From contig QHRU01000040.1 in NCBI GenBank assembly GCA_003220225.1, forward strand, positions 126,099 through 190,098: 64,000 nt of DNA, written 5' to 3'. Shown in pieces: positions 1 through 8,772 of the stretch. The position numbers were made by a program, and so were the translations under genes. The stretch's first letter is position 1, and each line of letters starts with the position of its first letter. A model generated the notes under the pieces. It was not told the DNA's origin. It saw only the letters and a program-made list of their open reading frames with translations, and made no database searches. The DNA comes from Candidatus Rokuibacteriota bacterium. GTDB taxonomy: Bacteria; Methylomirabilota; Methylomirabilia; Rokubacteriales; CSP1-6.

Positions 1-2
1 CA

Positions 3-653
<651 letters not shown>

Positions 654-672
654 GGGCGCGCGCCCGGGCGGT

Positions 673-1908
673 GTGAGCGGGGAGCACCGCGCGCGCGTCG
701 CGATCGTCGGCGGCGGCATCCTGGGCTGCGCGGCGGCCTACCACCTCGCGAGGGCCGGCGTGAGCGACGTCCTCGTGCTCGAGCGCGACGAGCTCAACGC
801 GGCCACCACCAGCCAGGCCGCGGGACTCATCGGCCAGTTGCGGACCTCCGCGGTGAAGTCCGCCATCGTCGGCCAGACGCTGGCCGACATCGCTGCCCTG
901 GAGGCCGAGGGCCTCGTCAGCGGCTTCAAGCGTACCGGGTCGCTGCGGCTGGCGCTGAGGCCCGAGCGCGAAGCCGAGATCCGCGAGCAGGTGACCGCGG
1001 CGCGACGCTTCGGCGTCGACGCCACGCTGGTCGGCGCCGCCGACGTCGCGCGCCTGGCGCCCGGCCTCGAGGCGCCGAAAGAGCATCCCGCGGCGTGGAT
1101 GCCGAACGATGGCTACGCCGAGCCCTACACGCTGGCCACCGCCTACGCGAGCGCCGCGCGCCGCCTTGGCGCGACGTTCGCCACCGGCTGCGACGTGCTC
1201 GACATCCGCGTCGCCGACGGCCGCGCGCGCGGCGTGACGACGCGCCAGGCCGGGATGGTGGCCGACGTGGAGGCCGAGGCCGTGGTGATCGCGGCGGGCG
1301 CCTGGACGAGCGTGATCGCGGCGCGCGCGCGGACGGCGGTGCCCGCGTTCGCCGTGCGGCACCAGGCGTGGGTGACGGCGCCGATGGACTGGCTCGCGCC
1401 GACGTTCCCCGTCGTGCGCGTGCCCGATCGGCTGGCCTACCTGCGTCCCGAGGTCGGCGGGCTGATGCTCGGCTTTTTCGAGACGACGCCGCTCGGCGTC
1501 GACGTGGGCGCGCGCGCCGGGTTCAGCGTGGCGGCCACGCCACGCGACCGCGACGTGCTGACGGCGCACGCGCCGGGACTGATGGAGATCGTGCCGGGGC
1601 TCGCGGAGGCGCCGGTCGTCGGCGGCACGGCCGGCGTGCCGACGTACACGCCCGACGGTCACTTCGTCGTCGGGGCGCTGCCCGGCGTCGCTGGACTCTT
1701 CGTGGCGACGGGCTGCTGCGCCCACGGCATCGCGGGCTCGGGCGGCGTCGGCCGCGCGGTGGCCGAGGCGGTCACCGGCGCGGCAGCGACGCTCGACCCG
1801 ACGCCGATGGCGCCGGGGCGGTTCGGCGCGCGCGCTTGGGACGCCGGGTGGGTTCGTGTAGCCTGCGAGGGGACGTACGCTCACTACTATGATCTCGTGA
1901 GGCGCTGA
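673..1908 (+). CDS. FAD-dependent oxidoreductase of the phosphonate operon
   Basis: 411 residues, GTG start. An N-terminal Rossmann fold carries the dinucleotide motif VGGGILGCAAAYHLARAG (about residues 11-28), and the C-terminus has the GIAGSGGVGRAVAEA segment typical of D-amino-acid/sarcosine/glycine oxidase (DAO) folds. DAO-type enzymes are regular members of phosphonate clusters, where some oxidise amino- or N-methyl-aminophosphonates to phosphonoacetaldehyde. That substrate is inferred here from the phnA and phnW neighbours, not from residues. The gene abuts the next one exactly: its TGA ends at 1908 and the next ATG begins at 1909, so the two are almost certainly translated together. 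Confidence 0.8.
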   Translation: MSGEHRARVAIVGGGILGCAAAYHLARAGVSDVLVLERDELNAATTSQAAGLIGQLRTSAVKSAIVGQTLADIAALEAEGLVSGFKRTGSLRLALRPEREAEIREQVTAARRFGVDATLVGAADVARLAPGLEAPKEHPAAWMPNDGYAEPYTLATAYASAARRLGATFATGCDVLDIRVADGRARGVTTRQAGMVADVEAEAVVIAAGAWTSVIAARARTAVPAFAVRHQAWVTAPMDWLAPTFPVVRVPDRLAYLRPEVGGLMLGFFETTPLGVDVGARAGFSVAATPRDRDVLTAHAPGLMEIVPGLAEAPVVGGTAGVPTYTPDGHFVVGALPGVAGLFVATGCCAHGIAGSGGVGRAVAEAVTGAAATLDPTPMAPGRFGARAWDAGWVRVACEGTYAHYYDLVRR

Positions 1909-3018
1909 ATGGGCGATCGTGAGTGGATTCTCCTGAACCCCGGCCCCGCCAACACCACGGCCACCGTGCGAGCGGCGCTGGTGATGCCGGACCTCTGCCA
2001 TCGCGAGCCGGAGTACTTCGACATGATGCGCCGCTGCCGCGCCGAGGTCACGCGGCTGGCCGGTTGCGGCACCGACTGGACTACCGTGCTCTTCACCGGC
2101 TCGGGCACCGCCGCCGTCGAGGCCACGATCTGCTCCGCGGTGCCCGCCGACCGCGCGCTGCTCGTCGTCGACAACGGCGTGTACGGCGACCGCATGCTGA
2201 AGATCGCGCGCGCCCACGGCATCCCCGCCCACACGGTGAGATCGGACATTTTCACGCCGGTGCGGCCGGACGAGGTGGAGGCGGCGCTCGCGGCCCACCC
2301 GGACGTCAGCCACGTCGCGCTGGTCCACCACGAGACCACGACGGGCCTGCTCAACCCGGTTGCCGAGGTTGCGCGCGTCGCGCAGCGCCGCGGACGCCGC
2401 GTGATCGTGGACGCGACGTCGAGCCTCTTCGGCGAGCCGCTCGACGTCTGCCAGGAGCCGCTCGACTTCGTCACCGCCAGCGCCAACAAGTGCCTGCAGG
2501 GGGTGCCGGGCGTGTCGTTCGTGCTGGCGCGCCGCTCGGCGCTCGAGGCGCTGCGCGGGCGGGCGCCGCGGTCCGTCTATCTCGACCTGCACTCGCATTT
2601 TGCGACGCAGGAGCACGACAACACGCCGTTCACGCCGGCCGTGCAGGTGCTACACGCGATGGAGCAGGCGCTGGCCGAGCTGGCCCAGGAGGGGCTCTCG
2701 CGGCGGGTCGCGCGCTACGCGGAGAACGCCCGCGTGCTGCGCGAGGGGCTCGGCCGGCTGGGCCTCGAGATCCTCGTCGCCCCCGAGCGACGCTCGAACA
2801 TCCTCACGACGTTCCGTCTGCCGTCCGGCCTCGCCTACGACGCCTTGCACGACGCCCTCAAGCGCCGCGGTTACGTCATCTACGCGGGACAGGGCGATCT
2901 GCGCACCTACGCCTTCCGCGTCGCCAATATGGGCACGCTCACCCCGCGCGACATGGCGGGCGTGGTGCAGGCGTTCGCCGCCGCCTTCGCCGAGCTGGAC
3001 GTTCCCGCGCGTGCGTGA
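1909..3018 (+). CDS. phnW: 2-aminoethylphosphonate--pyruvate transaminase-like class V aminotransferase
   Basis: 369 residues of the class V PLP aminotransferase fold. The start LLNPGPANTT and the LCHREPEYF segment near residue 30 resemble the PhnW/AepZ branch. The PLP lysine is in SANKCLQG (Lys194). The likely reaction is 2-aminoethylphosphonate plus pyruvate to phosphonoacetaldehyde plus alanine, feeding PhnA after oxidation to phosphonoacetate. Location in a phnA-FAD-phnW order supports this. Other class V enzymes (serine-pyruvate or alanine-glyoxylate transaminases) are the main alternative. A dispersed hairpin follows 9 bp after the stop. Confidence 0.8.
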   Translation: MGDREWILLNPGPANTTATVRAALVMPDLCHREPEYFDMMRRCRAEVTRLAGCGTDWTTVLFTGSGTAAVEATICSAVPADRALLVVDNGVYGDRMLKIARAHGIPAHTVRSDIFTPVRPDEVEAALAAHPDVSHVALVHHETTTGLLNPVAEVARVAQRRGRRVIVDATSSLFGEPLDVCQEPLDFVTASANKCLQGVPGVSFVLARRSALEALRGRAPRSVYLDLHSHFATQEHDNTPFTPAVQVLHAMEQALAELAQEGLSRRVARYAENARVLREGLGRLGLEILVAPERRSNILTTFRLPSGLAYDALHDALKRRGYVIYAGQGDLRTYAFRVANMGTLTPRDMAGVVQAFAAAFAELDVPARA

Positions 3019-3027
3019 CTTGTGAAC

Positions 3028-3054
3028 GTGGGGGGCCCCGACATGGCCCCCCAC
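3028..3054 (+). repeat. Dispersed element, copy 1 (hairpin 1 only)
   Basis: Perfect 10-bp inverted repeat, left arm 3028-3037 (GTGGGGGGCC), 7-nt loop CCGACAT, right arm 3045-3054. It fills the gap between the phnW-like gene and the eamA gene and ends four bases before the eamA ATG. It lacks the second hairpin seen in other copies. There is no U-tract, so a plain intrinsic terminator is unlikely. Confidence 0.9.
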
Positions 3055-3058
3055 ACCG

Positions 3059-3922
3059 ATGACCGGCGGCGCGCTGGCGCTCGTGCTCGCGGCGGCGGTG
3101 CTGCATGCCGGCTGGAACGCCCTCGCCAAGCGCGGCACCGATCCCCTGGCGTTCCTCGCGCTCTGCTCGTGCGTCGCCGCGCCGGTCCTGGTACCGCTGG
3201 CCGCGCCCATGCTCTGGCGCGACGGGCTGCCCGCGCGTGCGGTGCCGTTCGTGCTCGGCACGATCGCGCTGCACGTCCTGTACTTCTACGCCCTCGGCCG
3301 CGCGTACTCGAGCGGCGCGTACTCCGTCGTCTATCCGATCGCGCGCGGCCTGGGGGTGGCGCTCGTCCCCGTGGGCGCCTACGTGCTGCTGGACGAGCGG
3401 CTGTCGCCGATCGGCATCGCGGGCATCGCGTTCGTGGTCGCCGGCGTCCTCACGCTGCACCAGGTCGGTCACCGCCACGCGATCGCGACCGGCGCCACCC
3501 TCGGCGCGGCCACCCTCTGGGCCGTGATCACCGGGCTCAGCATCGCGTCCTACTCGCTGCTCGACAAGGCGGGCGTGGCGCGCCTGCACCCGGTCCCCTA
3601 CATGCTGCTCATGGAGGCGGGCTGCGGCCTCGTGCTCTTCCCGGCGGCGCTGCTGACGCGGCCGGAAGCGGTGCGGCGCGAGTGGTCGAAGAACTGGCGC
3701 ACGATCCTCGCGGTGGGCGTCATGAGCGCGGCCGGCTACACGCTCGTGCTTCTCGCGTTTCGGCTCTCGAAGGCGGGCTACGTCGTCGCCGCGCGCGAGC
3801 TGTCGATCGTGCTGTCGGCGCTGATCGGCACGGTGTGGATGGACGAGGGACGCGTGGGCCCGCGGCTGGCGGCGGCGACGATCGTGCTGGCCGGCGTCGC
3901 CTGCGTCGCGCTGGCGCGCTAG
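3059..3922 (+). CDS. EamA/DMT-family transporter
   Basis: 287-residue integral membrane protein with about ten hydrophobic segments arranged as two similar halves, as in the drug/metabolite transporter superfamily (EamA, RhaT, RarD). An early ALVLAAAVLHAGWNALAKR segment is typical of EamA domain starts. The substrate cannot be read from the sequence; position behind a phosphonate operon could suggest export or uptake of a related metabolite, but the hairpin in between may separate transcription or translation. The ATG at 3059 is chosen because it begins the first hydrophobic segment. It overlaps the hairpin-proximal leader with no clear Shine-Dalgarno. Confidence 0.85.
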   Translation: MTGGALALVLAAAVLHAGWNALAKRGTDPLAFLALCSCVAAPVLVPLAAPMLWRDGLPARAVPFVLGTIALHVLYFYALGRAYSSGAYSVVYPIARGLGVALVPVGAYVLLDERLSPIGIAGIAFVVAGVLTLHQVGHRHAIATGATLGAATLWAVITGLSIASYSLLDKAGVARLHPVPYMLLMEAGCGLVLFPAALLTRPEAVRREWSKNWRTILAVGVMSAAGYTLVLLAFRLSKAGYVVAARELSIVLSALIGTVWMDEGRVGPRLAAATIVLAGVACVALAR

Positions 3923-3937
3923 CCCGTCCTCATCGCG

Positions 3938-5770
3938 TCACGGGCGGCGGGCCGCCAGGATGTCCGCGATGCGCCGGGCGAGCGGCGCCGTCTCGAGGGC
4001 TTCGAGCGTGAGCGGCAGGGCGATCGACCAGTTCGGCCGCTCGCGCGAGGTGCCCGGGACGTTGGGCCGCTCGTGGACGGCGAGCGCGTCGTCGAGGGTG
4101 GCCGTGACGAGCAGCGACGGGGCTTCGGCCAGCCGCGCGTGAGTCGCCTCGATCACGTCGGCGACGGCGGCGTCGGGCGCGAGGCCGACCAGGGCCCCGA
4201 GTCGCGCGCGCGTCGCGTCGAGCGCGGCGTCGTCGCCGACGAGCCCGAGCTTGCGTTGCTCGGCGAGGTCGTCGCCCGTCCAGAGGCCACCGACCGTCGG
4301 CAGGTCGTGCGTCGTCACGGCGGCCATCGCCAGCGGCGGATAGCGCGCGGGCGGACGGTCCTCGAACCAGACCACGCGGTACGAGAGGATGCCGTGCGCG
4401 GCGAGCTGCTCGCGCACGCCGTCCTCGACGGTGCCGAGGTCCTCGCCGACGACCGTCGCGCCCGTGCGCTGACTCTCCAGCGCGACGATCGCCAGGAGAT
4501 CGTCGGCGGGATAGCGCACGTAGCCGCCTTCGGCCGGCGGCAGCCCGTGGGGGACCCAGAAGAGGCGGAAGAGCCCCATGACGTGATCGATGCGCAGGCC
4601 GCCGCCATGGCGCAGCGACGCGCGAATCGTCTCGATGAACGGTCCGTAGCCGAGCGCGCGCAGCCGGTGCGGGACGAACGGCGGCAGGCCCCAGTCCTGG
4701 CCGCGCGGCACGAACGGATCGGGCGGGGCGCCGACCGAGGCGCCGGTCGCCAGGGCGTCCTGCCAGGCCCACGCGTCGGCGCCGTCGGGGTCCACGCCGA
4801 TCGGCAGGTCCTGCATGATCCCGATCTCGGCGGCGGCGGCCGCGAGCTGCCGCTCGAGGAGCCACTGCAGCCACTGGTGGAAGCGCACGCGCGCCGCGTG
4901 CACCTCCGCGAAGCGCGTCACCTCCGGCGAGCCGGGGCGGTGGTGCTCGGCCGGCCACGCGTGCCAGCCGCCGCCGTGGTGCTCGGCGAGCGCGCAGAAG
5001 ATCGCGAACTCCCGGAGACTTGCGCCGCGCTCCCGCACCCAGCGCTCGAAGTCGGCGTCGGCCACGTTCGTCTTCGCCCAGAGCCGCTCGAGCGCCTCCA
5101 TCTTGAGGTCGAAGACGCGCGTGCGGTCGATCACGCGCTCGGCGTCGAGCGCGCGGCCGAGCGCCGCCAGCCGCTGGAGGTCGGGGCCGAGCGCGGCAGC
5201 GCCGGGCGCCTCCTCGACGCGCAAGTAGAGCGGGTTCAGGAACCGGCGGCTCGACGGGTAATACGGGCTCGACTGCTGCGCGCGCAACGGCAGCGGCGCC
5301 GAGAGCGGGTTGATCAGGATCGTGCTCGCGCCCAGGCCGGCGGCCCAGCGGCCGAGCCGGCGCAGGTCCGCCAGGTCGCCGATGCCCCAGGATTGCGACG
5401 AGCGCGTCGCGTAGAGCTGCGCCGCCCAGCCCCAGCCGCGACGCGTGGGTACCGGACAGCGGCCGGGGCTCACGATCAGCCGGATCGGCGGCCCATCGTC
5501 GCCCGGCTGGAGCTCGTGGTAGCCGGACGGGACGTCGACGGGAAGCGTGCCGTCGAAGTCGAGAGCCGCGCCGTCTTCGAGGACGAGCCGCGCGGGCGCC
5601 GCGATGTCGACCCGCTCGCCGGCGCGCCCGACGATGACCGGCGCGGGCGGCGGCGCGTCGCCCTCGGCGCCCATCGCGCGGCGCAGCGCCTCACGGGTCG
5701 CCGTTGAGAGGACGCGCCACTCCCCGAGCGCATCGTGGTAGCCGTCGGCGATGCCCCAGGCGTCTGTCAT
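3938..5770 (-). CDS. malQ: 4-alpha-glucanotransferase (amylomaltase, GH77)
   Basis: About 610 residues. GH77 signatures include SSQSWGIGDLADL, the INPLSAPLP and SSPYYPSSRRFLNPLYL segment, DLPIGVDPDGADAW, GLRIDHVMGLFRLFW (catalytic Asp region) and TTHDLPTVGGLW. It transfers alpha-1,4-glucan segments between maltodextrins in the cytoplasm. I place the start at the ATG complementary to 5768-5770 (MTDAWGIADG); longer reading frames run upstream only through the dispersed repeat and are not homologous protein. No other glycogen or maltose genes are in the window. A hairpin of the dispersed element sits six bases upstream of the start codon. Confidence 0.93.
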   Translation of the reverse strand: MTDAWGIADGYHDALGEWRVLSTATREALRRAMGAEGDAPPPAPVIVGRAGERVDIAAPARLVLEDGAALDFDGTLPVDVPSGYHELQPGDDGPPIRLIVSPGRCPVPTRRGWGWAAQLYATRSSQSWGIGDLADLRRLGRWAAGLGASTILINPLSAPLPLRAQQSSPYYPSSRRFLNPLYLRVEEAPGAAALGPDLQRLAALGRALDAERVIDRTRVFDLKMEALERLWAKTNVADADFERWVRERGASLREFAIFCALAEHHGGGWHAWPAEHHRPGSPEVTRFAEVHAARVRFHQWLQWLLERQLAAAAAEIGIMQDLPIGVDPDGADAWAWQDALATGASVGAPPDPFVPRGQDWGLPPFVPHRLRALGYGPFIETIRASLRHGGGLRIDHVMGLFRLFWVPHGLPPAEGGYVRYPADDLLAIVALESQRTGATVVGEDLGTVEDGVREQLAAHGILSYRVVWFEDRPPARYPPLAMAAVTTHDLPTVGGLWTGDDLAEQRKLGLVGDDAALDATRARLGALVGLAPDAAVADVIEATHARLAEAPSLLVTATLDDALAVHERPNVPGTSRERPNWSIALPLTLEALETAPLARRIADILAARRP

Positions 5771-5776
5771 ATGAAC

Positions 5777-5945
5777 GTGGGGGGCCCCGAAATGGCCCCC
5801 CACACCCCCCAACGCTCGTCGCGTCCCGGGGGACCCGGGACGCGCCTCGACACCCCCCAACGCTCGTCGCGTCTCGGGGGACCCGGGACGCGCCTCGACA
5901 CCCCCCAACGCTCGTCGCGTCGCGGGGGACCTGTGACGCGACTCG
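5777..5945 (+). repeat. Dispersed element, copy 2, with hairpin 2 in three tandem units
   Basis: Hairpin 1: arms 5777-5786 and 5794-5803, loop CCGAAAT. It is followed by a spacer and a GCTCG...CTCGA-flanked second hairpin with 11-nt arms 5819-5829 and 5835-5845 and loop GGGAC. The spacer plus hairpin 2 unit is repeated with a 48-bp period (units begin 5811, 5859 and 5907). The second and third units change arm bases, yet pairing is kept by G-T wobbles. Reading frames through it merely translate the repeat. Confidence 0.9.
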
Positions 5946-5992
5946 ATTTCGCTCGGACGTTCGTCATCGCGCCCAGCATACGCGGCTGGCCA

Positions 5993-8014
5993 CTAGGCGC
6001 GCTTCTTCGCGCGAGGCGGGCGGCGGCGTCCTGACCGATCGAGGATCGCGCTGAGGTCGGCGCCGGGCGACTCGCCCAGCGCCGCCCACAGATCGCCGAC
6101 GCGCCGCACGCGCTCGGGTAGCGTCGTCAGCGTGAAGTCGCGGTGATCGACGCCCGCGTGGACCTCGCGCCAGGTGAGCGGCGTCGAGGCGCCCGCGAAG
6201 TCCGAGGCGCGCGCGCTGTACGCCGTCGCCAGCGTCTTGCCCCGGAAGTTCTGCATGTAGTCGACGTAGACGCGCCGGCCGCGCGCGTCCACCGCGCGCT
6301 CGACCGTCGCCGCGCGCGGGTGCCGCTCGGCCACGAGGGTGGCCACGATTTCGCAGAAGATCCGTCCCGTCTCGTACGAGGTGCGGGGAGGCAGCGGGAT
6401 GTAGACGTGCATCCCGCTCGCGCCGGACGTCTTCGGCACGGACGGCGTGCCGACGCGCGCGAGCTCGTCGTGGATCCAGCGCGCGACGTCCACCACGGTT
6501 GCGAACGGCACGCCCGGCATCGGATCGAGGTCGAGCACGACGTGATCGGCGTCGTCGAGCGAGCCGACGCGCGAGAACCACGGGTCCTGCGAGATCGCGG
6601 CGATCTGCGCCATGTAGAGGAGGGTCATCAGGGAGCCGCCGATCAGCCGGCTGGGCACCTCGGTGTCCACCGGCAGGGTGTCCACCCGGACACCCGGTGG
6701 AGTATCGGCCGGAGCGCGCTGCTGATAGAACGCCTTGCCGCGCACGCCGTCGGGGAAGCGCCGCATCACGACGGGGCGATCGGCGACGGCAGGCAGGATG
6801 CGCGGGGCCGCCCAGGCGTAGTAGCGCAGCAGCGCGCCCTTCGTGATGCCCAGCCCGGGCCAGAACACCTTGTCGAGATGGCCGACCGCGAGCGCGCCGC
6901 CGCCGGACAGGTCCACCACGGCTTCGCCGCCGCGCGTCTCCACCTCCGCCAGCGTGGCGATCAGCCGCCCCGTCGCGCCGCTCGCGTTCGGCCACGGCTC
7001 GACCTCGCGCCGCTTCCGCGTGCTCTGGGCTGTCGTTTCCCGTCGCACGTTTGCTGGATGGATATCGTCGCGGAGCCCGAGATACTTCGGATGTCGCAGC
7101 ATCCCGTCGGCCGTCCACTCCGTGAACCCGACTTCCACCACGATCTCCGGCCGCGTCCAGTGCGGGCGCTCGTTGGCGACCGGGCGCGTGGCGAACGGGC
7201 ACGTCGTCGTCTCCAGCGGACGCAAGAGCGCGGCCACGCGCGCCAGCTCACGCTCGTTGAAGCCCGTGCCGGTGTGGCCGATGTGCACGAGCGCGCCGCC
7301 TTCCCAGACGCCGAGCAGCAACGCGCCGAAGTGCGCGCGGCTGCCGCGGCCCTCCGTCCAGCCGCCGACCACGCACTCCTGCCGGCGCACGACCTTGATC
7401 TTGCGCCACGCGCCGCTACGCCGCCCCGACTGGTAGGGCGAGTCCAGCTCCTTGGCGACCAGACCCTCCCAGCCCCGCGCGAGCACGTCGCGGTAGAGCG
7501 TGCGCCCATCCCCGGGCCTGAAGTCGGAGAGGCGCAGCCGCGTCGTGCCCGTGTTGCCGAAGATGCGCTCGAGCCGCGCCCGCCGCGCCGTGAGCGGCAG
7601 CGCCGTCAGATCCGTGTGGCCGTCGCGCAGGACGTCGAAGGCCACGAAGGCGACGGGCTCGGTGCCCTCGCGGCCGCCGATGTCACGCTCCGACGTGAGG
7701 TGGATCCGTCCCTGCAGCCGCTGGAAGCCGGCGGGCTCGCCATGCTGGTCCAGCGCGACGATCTCACCGTCGAGCAGCACGTCGGCCTTGAGCTTGCGTG
7801 CAAAGACGGCGAGCGCGCGCGCGATCTCGGGGAACTGGCTGGTCTTGTCGTTGCCGAGCCGCGACCAGAGCCGCACGGCACCAGGGCCGCCACCGGCCCG
7901 CACCATGGCGAGCGCTCGAATGCCGTCGTACTTCGGCTCGTAGGCGAACCGCGGGTCGGCCAGCGGGGCCTCGTCCAGCGAGGCCAGCATCGGGCGGGGG
8001 AGAGACTGTGGCAT
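5993..8014 (-). CDS. ligD: Multifunctional DNA ligase D (ligase + polymerase domains)
   Basis: About 673 residues. The N-terminal half is an ATP-dependent DNA ligase with the adenylation motif EPKYDGIR (Lys28) and its OB-fold. The C-terminal half is a LigD primase-polymerase with HLDKVFWPGLGITK, the metal motif DLDPMPG, the SGASGMHVYIPL segment and FRGKTLATAYSARA. Together these domains repair double-strand breaks by non-homologous end joining with Ku. The 3'-phosphoesterase domain of longer LigD proteins is absent and no ku gene is in the window. I prefer the ATG at 8014 (MPQSLPRPM); an ATG at 8038 is eight codons upstream, and a TACACT box lies at 8028-8033. Confidence 0.93.
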   Translation of the reverse strand: MPQSLPRPMLASLDEAPLADPRFAYEPKYDGIRALAMVRAGGGPGAVRLWSRLGNDKTSQFPEIARALAVFARKLKADVLLDGEIVALDQHGEPAGFQRLQGRIHLTSERDIGGREGTEPVAFVAFDVLRDGHTDLTALPLTARRARLERIFGNTGTTRLRLSDFRPGDGRTLYRDVLARGWEGLVAKELDSPYQSGRRSGAWRKIKVVRRQECVVGGWTEGRGSRAHFGALLLGVWEGGALVHIGHTGTGFNERELARVAALLRPLETTTCPFATRPVANERPHWTRPEIVVEVGFTEWTADGMLRHPKYLGLRDDIHPANVRRETTAQSTRKRREVEPWPNASGATGRLIATLAEVETRGGEAVVDLSGGGALAVGHLDKVFWPGLGITKGALLRYYAWAAPRILPAVADRPVVMRRFPDGVRGKAFYQQRAPADTPPGVRVDTLPVDTEVPSRLIGGSLMTLLYMAQIAAISQDPWFSRVGSLDDADHVVLDLDPMPGVPFATVVDVARWIHDELARVGTPSVPKTSGASGMHVYIPLPPRTSYETGRIFCEIVATLVAERHPRAATVERAVDARGRRVYVDYMQNFRGKTLATAYSARASDFAGASTPLTWREVHAGVDHRDFTLTTLPERVRRVGDLWAALGESPGADLSAILDRSGRRRPPRAKKRA

Positions 8015-8035
8015 CGGCGTTGCCGTCAGTGTAAG

Positions 8036-8248
8036 CATGCCCGACGGGTGAGGCCCGGCGACATCATCGTCACCTTCCAGGGCGAGCCGATCCAGAGCCC
8101 TCACGACCTCACGCGGCGCGTGGCGGGCACGCCGCCCGGCTCGAAGGTCACCCTGCGCGTCGCCCGCAGCGGCGGCCAGACGTCGGTCGACACGACGCTC
8201 GGCCGCCTCAAGGACGCGCCCCCGTCGCCGGCCGGCGCCGAGCGCTGA
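8036..8248 (+). pseudogene. PDZ-domain remnant of an HtrA/DegP-type protease
   Basis: The frame ending at the TGA 8246-8248 reads VRPGDIIVTFQGEPIQSP, then a TRRVAGTPPGSKVTLRVARSG stretch. This is the carboxylate-binding half of a PDZ domain as found at the C-terminus of HtrA/Deg serine proteases. No protease domain, signal peptide or preceding PDZ half exists: upstream is the divergent ligD start. I read it as the 3' end of a gene cut by rearrangement. A GTG at 8048 could start a 66-residue peptide, but nothing suggests it is functional. Confidence 0.7.
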
Positions 8249-8281
8249 ACGCGGTTCGCCCGGATTCGCGCGGTCGTCTGC

Positions 8282-8287
8282 TACGAT
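8282..8287 (+). promoter_or_regulatory. Candidate -10 box (TACGAT) for the HhH gene
   Basis: TACGAT at 8282-8287 in very GC-rich surroundings, 35 bp before the ATG at 8323. A strong AGGAGGG ribosome-binding site lies between them. No convincing -35 hexamer was seen. Confidence 0.35.
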
Positions 8288-8322
8288 CGGGGCCAGAGCA
8301 TTCATCCCCAGGAGGGATCCCC

Positions 8323-8739
8323 ATGACGAGGCTCATTGCCGTGTTCGTGGCGCTGCTGTTCGCGCTCGGCGCCGTCTCGGTGCCGATGGCGGACGCCGCC
8401 GGCACCACCACCAAGCCCCCGGCCAAGAGCGACACGCCGGAGGCCAAGGGCGGCGCCGGCAAGCCGATGAAGAAGCAGCTCGACATCAACAGCGCCTCCA
8501 AGGAGGACCTGGAGCAGCTGCCGGGCATCGGCGACGCGCTGTCGAAGAAGATCATCGAGAACCGGCCCTACAAGCGGAAGGACGAGCTGGTCTCCAAGAA
8601 GATCCTGCCGCGGGCGACGTACGAGAAGATCAAGGAGCAGATCATCGCCAAGCAGGACACGGCCAAGTCCGGGGACATGGCGAAGAAGTCCGGCGACACG
8701 ATGAAGAAGGAACCCGCGCCCGCCGCCGCCAAGAAGTAG
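8323..8739 (+). CDS. Secreted helix-hairpin-helix (ComEA-like) protein
   Basis: 138 residues. An N-terminal signal peptide (MTRLIAVFVALLFALGAVSVPMADA) precedes a low-complexity Lys/Ala/Gly linker, then a single helix-hairpin-helix DNA-binding domain (LDINSASKEDLEQLPGIG, about residues 51-68, continuing to KILPRATYEKIKEQII), then a Lys-rich tail. ComEA-type proteins bind double-stranded DNA outside the cytoplasmic membrane during uptake; many short ComEA-like proteins have no proven role. A strong Shine-Dalgarno (CAGGAGGG) sits 8-14 bases before the ATG. It is followed by a long GC-rich palindrome. Confidence 0.85.
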   Translation: MTRLIAVFVALLFALGAVSVPMADAAGTTTKPPAKSDTPEAKGGAGKPMKKQLDINSASKEDLEQLPGIGDALSKKIIENRPYKRKDELVSKKILPRATYEKIKEQIIAKQDTAKSGDMAKKSGDTMKKEPAPAAAKK

Positions 8740-8748
8740 CGACCGACC

Positions 8749-8772
8749 GGGGCGGAGCGCGCGCTCCGCCCC
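8749..8772 (+). terminator. GC-rich palindrome after the HhH gene
   Basis: A perfect 24-bp palindrome (12-bp half-sites GGGGCGGAGCGC) begins nine bases after the stop codon. No T-run follows, so it may act as a 3' end-stabilising hairpin or a weak, Rho-assisted terminator. Confidence 0.55.

Noticed and set aside
4073..5707. 544-codon plus-strand frame opposite malQ
   Set aside because: Antisense to a gene with GH77 motifs; no recognisable domain or ribosome-binding site.
5735..6034. Frame encoding GGPEMAPHTPQRS-type repeats
   Set aside because: It translates the dispersed hairpin element and its 48-bp units; the same peptide appears wherever the element lies, so it is a DNA/RNA repeat, not a protein.
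6143..8050. Long plus-strand frame opposite ligD
   Set aside because: Only its last ~66 codons resemble a protein (PDZ remnant, listed); the rest is antisense to ligD.
8749..8772. Strong intrinsic terminator
   Set aside because: The palindrome is perfect but lacks a T-run; kept only as a tentative terminator.
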